Shown: positions 13,701 through 26,700 of the stretch, one piece after another
Position numbering within the stretch: the stretch's first letter is position 1
Layout of the letters: the number at the start of each line of letters is the position of its first letter
Source: Siphonodentalium dalli
Lineage: Eukaryota > Mollusca > Scaphopoda > Gadilida > Siphonodentaliidae
Assembly: GCA_032622095.1 (NCBI GenBank)
Contig: CP136063.1
Span: 178,167,956-178,231,955 of the forward strand
DNA: 64,000 nt
Reading direction: 5' to 3'
Translations under genes and position numbers: made by a program
The notes under the pieces: generated by a model
Databases searched by the model: none
What the model was told of the DNA's origin: nothing
The model's input: only the letters and a program-made list of their open reading frames with translations

Positions 13701-16700
13701 TGGTTATTACTAGACAGAGGAAGGTATCTTTGTCCATGCTTACTATGCGCAGAAAAAAATTAAAAATAAAAATAAAACCCTCCCTCCCTCATTGATTTGA
13801 AGAAAAAAATTGCCCGAGAACCAAAACACTTTTTTTTTTTTGGCCTTAGTCATTTTTATTAATAAAAACCGAAACCGAGACTCAACTCTTTTTCCACAAC
13901 CGAAACCGAGGCAAATTTTCACAACCGCCCATCTCTACTGGCAGTGTGTAAAAAAACCTGTTGGGAGAAATTATTTAATTGCTGATAAACCTGTTTCCTC
14001 TTCGCAAATCACAAAACAAGTAGCCTATTCTACATACACTACTCAGAAGAGGTACCTATTGTCTACATATATATAGCATATATATTATTGCCCTAAATAA
14101 TGGACAGCATAATTATGGGAAATTTTTCAGGATTTAGTCGGAAATATGTCTTGTTGCCATTCATCGGAAAGCTCTCAGTAAATAAAATCAATATTAATTT
14201 GGTAGAATCATTTCCGGGGAGTGATTTTCAACTCATACATATTATTTCATACCCAGGAAACTATCTAAAATTTGTTATTTAAAGAGATAATCCATCTTTA
14301 ACGTAAACTCTTGATTATTCTGTCATATTTTATTGATATGCATTTTAAAGCTCATTTATTTTACCCAGGATGGAAAAGGGAAGCGAGTAGGAAACCCTCT
14401 AGCAAAGAACTACCTGAACAAAATAAAAGATGGTTCACTACAGACTTGGACTGGAACCAATGCAGACAGGGTGCTGGAAATTAGCACAATGTGTTCCTAC
14501 TGGAAAAATAACCGCCAGAGAATTCAGTGAGTAAATTATGTGTTACTGATTAGTTATTATAAGTTTTAATCATCATGCTTATTCTCTAATCGTAAAGATT
14601 TCTATTTTGCTTTCTGATAGCTCACTACATCTATGAATAATACCATGGTCAACTCACATCCAGCACAATTATATCTGGTCTCACCATCAGTGTTTTATAA
14701 ACGGTTGTTTTATGTAATCAGTCCATCTGTATGTTCGTCCATCAGTTTACATTTTTGGTTTCTGACTATAGCTCCAGTTAGGATTATTTGTGTTTGATTT
14801 TCTCATCAAAAATACAGGCCAATTTCGAATGTGGGTTTCGTCCAGTTATATTTACATGAGTTGCGGCCCTTTTTTTTACTTTACCAGGTTTACCAGATTT
14901 CACAATATTTGGTTTCCAACTGATTACCCCGGTCTGGATTATTTTATCAAAACCAAAGTTAGTATGTGTGTTTCTCAGCTGAAAATACAGTACAAGTTCA
15001 AATTTGGGTTCTTCTGTCTGATTATCTTTAGATGAGTTATTGTCTTTTTTCAACTTAGAATGCACCTGATTTAATAACAATTTTACAAGTAAACTAACGA
15101 GCGTATTAAGCCACTGCCCAGTGATGCTCTTGTTCATAATGCATCAAATACAAATGGATAGTACATTACCTTTAGTCTCATGTCTGAACTGGTATCCGCT
15201 CAAAGCTAGAATATGTAAGAACACCAAGAGAAGACATCGATCGTAACTCTTCAAACACTCCAAGCATCACTTCTCACAGAAAAGCTTTTTATTTGAATTT
15301 TCCCTTTCATTATCAACTTGCAGATCACAGATGTCATTGTGGCTTAAAGATGGTGAATTGCCTAAAACAGTCACTCGGTAAGCTACAAATGTTTAATACT
15401 CAGAATCATGTATGATGAAACTACAGTAATGCCCTAGATAATCGACTCCTTAACCACAGCAGAATTATGGGTAACTTTTCAGGATTTAGTCGGAAATATG
15501 TCTTGTTGCCATTCATCGGAAAGCTCTCAGTAAATAAACTCAATATTAATTGATAGAATCATTTCCGGGGAGTGATTTTCAACTCATCTATATTATTTCA
15601 TACCCAGAAAACTATCTAAAATTTGTTATTTAAAGAGATAATCCATCTTTAACGTAAAATCTTGATTATTCTGTCATATTTTCTTGATATGCATTTTAAA
15701 GCTCATTTATCACCGAGAGCTTTCCTATGAATGGCAACAAGCCATATTTCCGACTAAATCCTGGAAAGTTACCCATAATTCTGCTGTGGTTAAGGAGTCG
15801 ATTATTTAGAGCATTACTGTAAGACTGGATGTACTCTGGGATTCTTGTATGCAGGATTTATTATTTTGTTCTCAGGCCAATAAAGTTTTAAAAGCATGTA
15901 TGCGCACAGTTTTTTATTTAATTTTTATACGCCCGTTTGAAAAACTACATAACTTCACAAGAATACAAACTGATTTGACCTCGCGACTTCATAACAGTTT
16001 GGGTCTTCTCTGAGCGTAAACAAACACAGTTCAAACGCGAGTTATTCCTAATTCCTAATGGAGCTGGGTGTAAAGTCTGCTACAGAAGAGTAAGGCAATC
16101 GTACTTTGACGTAGACCAGTATTATCCCTTACCGTTTTTTCAAAACATTGATATACTAGTACACTGTATCTAACATACTCAATTATGAATACTCAGACTG
16201 CATAGTTCAGACTGTGATTGTGCTGAAATTGGTCAATATTCAGTCCCAACATGTAGTAACATGACATTTTACCTCCATACTTAGTACCGACATGTAGCTG
16301 CAAAATTTTAATTAAACTGATTTACAATTTTTAGCTCAACTATACAAAGTCAAGTTTGAGCTATTGTCATGGGTTGGCGTGTGTCCATCAACAATTTTCT
16401 TTGGCACACCCTGCAGGCCACATGCCTCGTCTAATCTTCACCAAACTTCATATGGATCTGGGGATGTTGGATTTTACTGTTGAATCCATCAGCACTACCT
16501 GCTATTTACTGTCAGGTTTAGGATCACCTCTAGATGGGAGCTATCTTTTCTTTTATTCAGGGATTTAGGCACACAAAATGGAGGAATTGTAGGAGCCATT
16601 ATCCCGAGAATCGTATCAGCTGGTACTGTGACCAGAAGAGCTGTGGAAGCTACATGGCTCACTGCTTCAAATGCCTATGTGAGTAGAAATCAACTGTTTG

Positions 16701-17693
16701 ATTATCCTGGTATGTATGCGTCTTACATCATGAATGACAATGTGTAGGGTGTAAGGTTTTCTTACGTTTTGTTCTATTTTTGGACTATAGAACTCACTGA
16801 TCATTGTGTTAATAAATGTTGATTATACACTGGGGAAAAAGTGGCTTAAAATGTTTTCATTTGTCAAAACAAAATGACTAAAATTTTGGCTACAAGCTTT
16901 TTTGAGCCAGCGCGAACACTGGTCTGCCCATTTTAGCTCAACTTGACAAAGTCAAGTTTGAGCTATTGCCATAGGTTGACATCCGAACTTCATATGGATC
17001 TTCAGGGTGACCTCTGGATGGGAGCCATCAATTTATTCTGAAATTTGTTAAAAAACATGGCGAGGCATCAGCAGCGATCTTGGATTTCAAATGTGAATCC
17101 ATCAGCACACCCTGCAGCTTGCATTTACTGGACAATTGTTTTGAAAATTTACATGCATGTTTAAGATCACCTCTGGTTGTGAGCTATCAATTTTGAATGA
17201 GTTTCCATGAAAAGCATGGCCGCCAGCAGCCATCTTGGATTTTGCACAATTAAATCCTATGGCACAACCTACAGACCATATCCCTCATCCGATCGTCACC
17301 AAACTTCATTTGTATATTTTGGGTGACCACTAGATGGGAGCCATCGAATTCTTCAGAATTTCACTGAAAAACATGGCTGCCAGTGGCCATCTTGGATTTT
17401 ACTCTTCATTTGGTATGCCCTGCAGCCAACATTTTCATCCATTGATCCTAAATTTCATATGGCTCTTTGGGTTGACCTCTGGTATTACTTAAATATTTAA
17501 ACTCTCTGCATTCCTTATTGCTCCATTGACCGTAATGTTTGACAATAACCCCCACTCCAATTTGAGCTAGTGTCATACCAGGTTTGGCATGTACACATTA
17601 TTTCTGGAACACCGAATCTGTATTGTCACTGAAACAATCACATATACATTTAAATCATCACAAAATTATTAATGAAATGCATTGTAATTATAT

Positions 17694-17739
<46 letters not shown>

Positions 17740-20700
17740 CCATGGATCCTGTTGATAATGAGCTGAAGGTGATAATCCAGTTACTGTCAGGGTATAGCTG
17801 TTTTTGTATGCCCATTTAAAAAAAATGGACGTATTATGTTAACTGTCTGTCGTTTCACTTATTTGGTTTCCAGATGATAACTTTAGTAAATCTGAAACTC
17901 TGAACTGAATGGAATGAAATTTGGTATGTGAGTTTTTATCAGCCCAAAATAAAGGACAAGTTCAAATTTGGGTTCTGCCTGCCAATTGTCACCACTGTTT
18001 TACCAATAGCGTATTTTTCCATGCCCTGGTGATGCTCTTGTTAAATGTTAAATTAAGCTCTTCATTTATAGACTATGTTATAAATGACATCTTTCTTATA
18101 GGAGGATCGTGTTGGCAGTGAGCTGAAAGCGATGGTGCAGTCACCACCGGGGTACCATTTTGTGGGAGCGGATGTTGATTCTCAGGAGCTGTGGATTGCC
18201 GCCATTATCGGAGATTCATATTTTCACAAACTGCATGGTATGATGTTCTCTGAACACCTTACTGTGATAAACTGTGACTATCGAGTATTTTCATTAATAG
18301 TGATTGACCATACTATGTTTTTTACCAAGCCTGTGTCAGATCTGATAACCCATAGCTGAGAACGGACAAAAACCCACATTTCCAGATAAATAAAGACGGG
18401 TAACTTTAGAAAGGAAAATGTGAACGTCATTTTCCCCTCTATTGAAAGCAGTCATGACGGCGAACTTCTATACCAAATTTCATTTAGTTACTATAAACCA
18501 AGGCTGAGAATATACGTTGCATGTCCAGATGGATGGATGGTATAAACGGACTTACAAATGCAGTCAATCCAGTATACTCCTCATTTTTAGCTCAACTTTA
18601 CTTCGTAAAGTTTGAGCTATTGCCATGGGTTGGTGTTCGTTGTCCTTTCATCCATCTGTGCATCTGTCTGTCAACAATTTCCTTTGGCTCACCCTACAGG
18701 ACGCATCCCTCATCTCGTCTTATGGATCTTCGGGGTGAGCCATCGATTTGGTAAAAAACATGGCCACCTGCCGCTATCTTTGATTTTACTCTTTACATGA
18801 CTAAATTCTTTGGCACACCCTACAAACCACTTCCCTCATTCGATCATCATCAAACTTTATATGGATCTTCATGGTGACTTCCATATGGAGCCATCAATTT
18901 GTTTTTCGAAATTCGTAGAAAAACATGGCCATTTTGGATTTTACTCGTTGCAAGACTAAATCCTTCAGCGCACCCTACAGGCCACATCCCTCATCCGATC
19001 GTCACCAAACTTCATATGGATCTTCAGGGTGAACTCTAGATGGGAGCCATCGCTTATTCCCGAAATTTGTTAAAATAACATGGACGCCAGTTGCCATCTT
19101 CGATTTTACTCTATACCTGACTAAATCCTTCAGCACACACTAGGGGCCACATCCCTCAGCCAATCGTCACCACTTCATATGGAATTTCAGTGTGTCCTCT
19201 AGATTGCAACCATCAATTATTTCCGAATTCCTATAAAACATGGCTGCCAGCAGCCATCTTGGATTTCAAATTTTAAATCCATCTGCACACCCTGCAGCCC
19301 ACATCTATTGGTGAAATGTTTCAAATGAAAATAATTTCATCTACACAAGACCTTTACTGTAACTTTTTGTCTTTCCTTCTTCTTTATCATTCTATTCATT
19401 GCTCAGCAAAACATAAACTCCTTCCCAAGTTGAGCTACAATGTCATTGACACTTACATTCTTCATAAAAGTGGGGGTAGATCCGATAACCCATGACTGAG
19501 ATGTCTGCATTGATGAACTGACGCATGAAAAAAAAACCCACATCTCCAGATAAATAAAGAAAGATAGCTCCAATCATGGAAATAATGTGTCTGACATGTG
19601 CAGAATGAGGTCTCCAGAGGGTGAATTTAGCGTCACCAAATTCACCTTATGGGTACCTCATTCTGCTTAGCCTCAACTGCTATGGGAGACCTAGGATCAG
19701 ATTGAAGTTGGTGATGTTCACCCATTAGTCACCTCGATTATGCATTTTATCGTCTGCAAATTAGGGGATATAGAAACTGAACAGAAGGGAAAAAGTAACT
19801 AAAAGCAATATTTTGAGACTATAGATACTTCCAAGAAGATGAGCTCTAAGCAGAATGAGGTCTCCAGTGGGTGAATTTGGTGATGCTAGCCTGCTGTGTG
19901 GGACAGCATCACTAAATTCAACCTCTGGGGATCTCATTCTTCAAATGTCAGACACACTATTTCCAGGCTTGTTTTTGGCAAATTCAACTCAAAGCCTACT
20001 GTATCTTAAGTGGAAGAACAATGTCCATTACCTTGCTTATATTACAGTAATGCCCTAAATAATCGACTCCTTAGCCACAGCAGAATTATAAGTAACTTTT
20101 CAGGATTTAGTCGGAAATATGGCTTGTTGCCATTCATCGGAAAGCTCTCAGTGAGAGCTTTATGATGAATGGCAACAAGCCATATTCCCGACAAAATCCT
20201 GAAAAGTTACCCATAATTCTGCTGTGGTTAAGGAGTCAATTATTTAGGGCATTACTGTAGTCTGTCCCTGAAAGAAATGTTATGTTGTTTTGTGATTGAG
20301 TTCAGGGATGGTGTATGGACAAATATTGACTACAAGCAAGGAAATGTGAAAAAGTATATATCAATGATATTCTTGGCTTGCACTGATTGTGGTTATTTTT
20401 TATGAGCCAATGTAAATAAACTGTCGCTTATCAGTCCTTAAATTGACATATCATACTCAATTCTTTATTATATTATTCAAAAATATTATACACCAGTAGT
20501 GTCGAAGTCAAGGGTATATTCTGCTACATCTTAAGCACTAGGGGACAATATCATTTAGTTTGTTTCATGATTTTACAGGTTGTACAGCTTTTGGGTGGAT
20601 GGTGTTACAAGGCAAGAAGAGTGATAAAACAGACCTCCACAGTAAAACAGCTGATCTGATAGGTATTAATCGAGATCAGGCAAAGGTAGATACAGTACTG

Positions 20701-23700
20701 CCATAAATAATCAACTCCTTAACCACAGCAGAATTATGGGTAATATTTCAGGATTTAGTGGGAAATATAGCTTGTTGCCATTCATCGGAAAGCTGTACAA
20801 CCTGTAAAATCATGAAACAAACTAAATGATATTGTCCCCTAGTGCTTAAGATGTAGCAGAATATACCCTTGACTTCGACGCTAATGGTGTATAATATTTT
20901 TGAATAATATAATAAAGAATTGAGTATGATATGTCAATTTAATGACTGATATTTACATTGGCTCATATAAGTTTGTTTAAATAGCTTCATTCATATTGCA
21001 AAAATCAGGTTTTTTTCTTTCAATCGTTTCAAACAAACTGCCTGAGATCATTTTAGCGTGACATTCCATGACACAATGTACCTCTATTTCGATTCTGTAT
21101 TGTTTGCATACAGGGCATATCCACTTTTCTAATGTTGTCTCATAGATTGTCAATATTTACTATTTCTAGATTCTAGAACATGATTAAGTTAAAATTTTCT
21201 TAAGGCCATAACTTGATTACCATCAGGTTTTCTTGGAAAATTTGGGCAGGAGAAATTTTTTATTTCTTAATATATATTTTGAATGCACCATCCAGTGAAC
21301 AAGAAAAGTCCCTCTCTCTATACATAAATCAGGGTTTCCGCCAGGCCGGCTGCGGGTCCGCCGCCCGGACCCATTCCCCCTGCCGACCTTTGCCATGAAA
21401 TCCCGCTCATACACAAATAAATGACGTTATTAAAAACTTATTCAGTCTTGTCTGTCTCGGCAGGCTATATATGATATCTAATCCTATTTTCATTAATAAT
21501 GACCAAATGGAATCGACAGAGTCCATCTTCAGAAAAAGAAAAAAAACAGCATGAACAAACCATAAATAGTGACACTCCACAAATAGTTCCACGGGATTTC
21601 CCCACGTGATTGGTCGGGAATTCCCTATCAAGGGAGATATCATTGGTTCAATTTACTTCAGAGTATGGGAACCTGGATCATAAAAACTGCCTCATTTATT
21701 ATCTTGACGTGAATATTGACGAGGCGTTTATACTAATTTATTCATCATTATTCCAACTTGTATAAAACATGTGTATAATTTGAGGCATGAGGAAACACAC
21801 AAATATCGTATCATTTATAGTAATATAAAATTGCGACTTGGCTAATTACTGTTGTTTTAGGGCAATGGATCGTTAATTTAGTGGTTGCCTCATTGTTGCG
21901 AACTGAAGCATGAAAACGCTTGGGCTAATGGCGATCATCATTAAAGAATCTTTGTGCAACATACACAAGTTCGCGGCTTCGTGTCAATGCCCCATTGAGA
22001 GTAAGAGTTTGTCTAATGCTCTTCCCGGGCTGGCTTAGATAATCATTCCGATGTGACGTCATCTAGTAGAAGTTTGCAGACACGTGCAGTTAACTGTGTC
22101 ACAATAATAGAGATAATCAAAGCTATATTATACCGCAGTCATTGAATATCATGCACATGTCCACGATTATTAGTCAGGTCAAGGCCGTCCAATGTTTTGC
22201 TGCTCTTTTGCAGTTGAATTATCAGATACTAATACATATAATTTGATATAAATGTGTGAGACAGGGAATAAAATAAAGACACAGACAGAGTGAGAATGGG
22301 TTTGTTTATTTTTTTTTTTTTTTATCGGATTTATCATCTTTTTAGATTTAGTTTGCGCCGGCATTTTGTCTTGTTGCTTACCTGTGATCGCCGTTTGTTT
22401 CTCAAAATCCTGATGAAAAATGCCCCTCATGACATACCGATCCATAAGTCGCAGGAAGTTTTTAATAAGGGAAATTGGGTTAGAAAGTTGCGACTTATAC
22501 ATCGGCCGGTACGGTAAATGGCAAAATTACAGATGAATCGGTCTTCATATATTTAATTATTTACTGGGTTTCCCCCCATAGCAGCTACCGGACCCATTCC
22601 CCCGACCCCTAGCGGAAACCCTGCATAAATGCATACATTGTACTAATATATGCATTTATGTACACACATGTCAGTAGTAGCTGTAAATATATTAATTAAA
22701 TATATTATTATTGGCTTATTGTTGATAATACACGCTTGTATGGGTCCATATGAAGAAAGTTATACATAAGTTACACAAGTGAAGCCGATTCATATAACAA
22801 AGACATCACAATTCCTTAGTTATTTCCACAGGGGGAGACCCAACAACATATGTTGTTATCTCTCTAACAGCGGCTATGGTGCTAATTAGATTACTCTTCT
22901 TGGACATTTGTCAAACTTTTTTGTGAGATTGGTGGAGATCACAATCCATTTTTACGACTACGAGAAAGGTGTGGGGACTCTTGAGTAAATAACAAAAAGT
23001 AAATAAATCCAAGGCAGGCTGAAATATCTGGGAGGGGGGTAATTTATTTCTCTGTGTTGATCTGTGTGTGTTAACTTTATTCATTCATTGTGTTTTAAAT
23101 GTTAGTGATAACAAGTTTGTAAAAACAGTACAACACAACCATTAATGTTAATTTTGTGGGCAGGTGGATCAGTATTGATTATTTCTATGGTTCATCGGTT
23201 AGACTATCTGTTTGATATATTTTATTATTATCATCCATCCCTTAACTAACACTATATCTGATTGGGCAAAAGCCGCCACGTGATAATCCTGGAAAAACTC
23301 ATATTTGACTCCCGAATGTCATATTGGACTCCCAAGTGTGCAATATGACTTTTTTATTGGGACTTAGTGATGTCACGAATTAAATATTGCGAAATGAATC
23401 GGTGAAATTGTGATGCGTGCGCAACACTAGTGGATTTAGCAGACATTTCACTTCCACATTGAGTTTTTTTTCATTTCCGTGTTTACTGTTCCAATTCATG
23501 CTTTCTGATGATCAAATACAGGCTTTTATAGAGAATTAAGAACTGACAAATACCAAAAATAACCACAAAAGTTTTATTCCCAATATTTGGATGAACATAC
23601 AGATGGATAATAAAAATGTCATTATACAATGTTGTGTACAGTATGAGTTTTTATTATACTCGTCCAGGTTGTGGTGAAAGTCATTTTGGACTCGACACTG

Positions 23701-26700
23701 CGTGTCTTGTCCAATATGACTTTTCACCGCAACCTGGACTCGTACAAGAAAAACACATACTGTACACAACATTGTATAATAACTTTATAGTAATGGTTAT
23801 CTATTAGAGAAATCATGACAGTTATTATCCTAATAATCATACTGACTGAGCATTTCCACATTTTCATAGGTGTTCAACTACGGCAGAATTTATGGAGCAG
23901 GGAAAACATTTGCTGAGAAGCTCCTACAGCAATTCAACCACAAGATTACGAGCAGTGAAGCTTCGTCGAAAGCCAACAAGATGTACAAAGCAACCAAAGG
24001 AACAAAATGGTGATATACAATATTATACATTATAGCGTTCACAAAATCACAATTTACAATAATAATGGTTAGAAATGCAAATAGTGTGTCTGTCATCTGC
24101 AGAAGAGGTCCCCAGAGGGTGAATTTAGTGACGCTATCCCGCACAGTGGGCTAGCATCACCCAATTCACCCACTGGGGACCTCATTCTGCTTAGGCCTCA
24201 ACTGCTATTGGAGACTTAGGATCAGATTGAAGTTCCCCAGTCATAATTGGTGATGTACACCTATTAGTCACCTCGATTATGCATTTTATCTTCTTCAAAT
24301 TAGGGGATAGAAACTTCCCAAAAGGGAAAAAGTAACTAAAATCAATGTTAATTTGAGACAATAGATACTCCCCATAAATAACAGGAAATATAAGCAGACG
24401 ACAGATAATAGAAACTGCAGAAGGAATCATATTCATTGGTGGGAAATGTTCATCTATGGTGATTTGTTGAATTTATTATCTGAACAATTGCCATGGGATA
24501 ATAACCACTCAACTAATAAACCTTGAAATAGTGTGCCTGTCATTTGCAGAATGAGGTCCCCAGAGGGTGAGTTTAGTGATGCTACCCCGCATAGCAGGCT
24601 AGCATCACCAATTTCACCCTCTGGTGACCTCATTCTGCTTACACCTCAGCAGAATGAGGTTCCCAGAGGGTGAATTTGGTTATGCTAGCCTGCTATGCGG
24701 GGTAGCATCACTAAATTCACCCTCTGGGAACAACATTCTTCAAATGACAGACAGACTATTTCAAGGCTTGCTCACTAATAAGTATTTAGTATAGAAAGGG
24801 TTAAATTTTCTTGTCTGTACTTTTGAAAAATACACTTAGGAAAATTGAACACTGGTGAGCACTCAATAGGTGAACTTAACCCTTCCATGACTGGAGCTTT
24901 CTGAAATTTTGCGAAAACCCTGTGCCAATTCATTCTCTTATATAAGCGAGTCTGCCATAGGGAGCTTCACATATATAAGAGAATCCATTGGCCTAACAAT
25001 ATTTATCTTTACCATCATAAGCCATTGCATTCTATTTATATGTCAGTCTCCCATGGTTGTGTTTTTGATGTCTGGTGAACGATGGGGTCATGTCAGCCTA
25101 ATATGTTTGTAAATGTCAATTGTAATTGTTATTTTGTGACACCTCTCTGTTTGTTTGGGTGAAAACTGATGTCTTAATCAGACAGGAGCTTCTTGAAATT
25201 TTGCGAAAATCATGTGCCAATGCATTCTCTTATATATGAGAGTCTCCCATAGGGAGCCTCGCATATATAAGGGAATACATTGGCCTAACAATATTTTCCT
25301 TGACCTTGCAAGCCATTGCATTCTCGTGTATATGCAAGGCTACCTATTGGAGACTGACATATATAAGAGAATGCACTGGTACAGGATCTTTAATGCTGCA
25401 CCAGCGCAGCTCCCATCATGAAAGTGTTAAAAGTATGTATCACCAACACTTGATGCATGTTTCCATTGAAATTAGTCGTAGCCGTAGATTTTATTTTATT
25501 ATCGTGTGTAAGATTGGGTGATCGCCATATGACTTATTGCCTCTTTGATTTATTTTCTAGGAGAGGAAAATGGACTGGGGGAAGGTGAGTTTATTCAGTG
25601 GTTAGAGTATTCTGAGATGAGGTGGAGTCGAAATCTACATTATCACTTCACCTTTGAGCTAAATATCAACTCCATCATGGTCCCTTATGTTCAAACTGGG
25701 GTTGATTTGGCCCCTTCTATAATCCTCCACAATTAACTTATAAATACTAGTATATATATACTATTAATTCTTTCATGATGGGAGCTGCGCTGGTGCAGCA
25801 TTAAAGATCTTGTGCCAGTGCATTTTCTTATATATGCGAGTCTCCCATAGTGTTGATGGAAGTTGGTCATCGCATGTGAAAATACTGACCAACTGGCTCA
25901 CAAGATTTTATTGTGATTGGCTAAGAATTCTGCCAGTAAGCGATCTAATCGTTTGATCAGTTGACGGTCTAGAATTTATCATAAAAAAATATGTGTACTA
26001 TTTTATTACTACTTTTGTACTATGTAATTTACACAGTTATAACTAACTCTTTATGTAGACTTATTAGGGAACATGATTATATATAGTCCAAGTCTTCTCG
26101 TACTAAAGCCCGCTAAGATATTTAGTCCGAGTTCCAGGCCCATGCATTCCTATGACACGACTTACGCCCACGATCTGTGGCGGGAATCTGTGTTGTATTT
26201 TACTCGATTTACCTAATAAATCAATACATGATGCTATATACATCAGAAAGAGAGACATCTTATGGTCATAATGGTGTATAATAATCTAACTTTCATGTTA
26301 CATTACGCATAGAATATTCCGGTTGATTGTCACCAACATCGCTGTTTTTATATTTTGTTTACTTAACTGAAAGCCGAAGTCAGGTTCCGAAGAATTCCGG
26401 CATTGTCCGCTGGGTATTCTAGTTTCCGTTTCTATATATAGCGCGGGGTTTTCCGAACAAAATGGAGAAAACCGATCGCCCCAAAGTCCAGTTTCCTATG
26501 TGCTTTGAGAACAATTCCCGCACTAAAAACTTAATGACATAATGGAGGATCAGAACGGTAGTTTTGTTGACAATTTTCGCAAGCAACTTGTCAAAATTGG
26601 AGCAAATTAGAACTCTTATGTCTGACTTGCCATGCGTGTGATGTGCATTTTGATTTGTGTGTTGATAAAATAATCGGAGAACCGAATCACACAGTTTCGA

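Noticed and set aside
14784-15137. 117-codon minus-strand frame in POLG intron 5
   Set aside because: Lies within a family G repeat and has an unrelated open frame on the opposite strand as well.
17584-17766. Open frame with a long proline run
   Set aside because: It is the translation of the 44-base poly(C) tract; the meaningful reading of the adjacent bases is another frame that matches POLG exon 8.
24010-25560. An additional POLG exon encoding the vertebrate RLSDEGEW-like segment
   Set aside because: No candidate with AG/GT borders and suitable phase was found; the interval is filled by family D, E and B elements. The microexon joins directly in frame.
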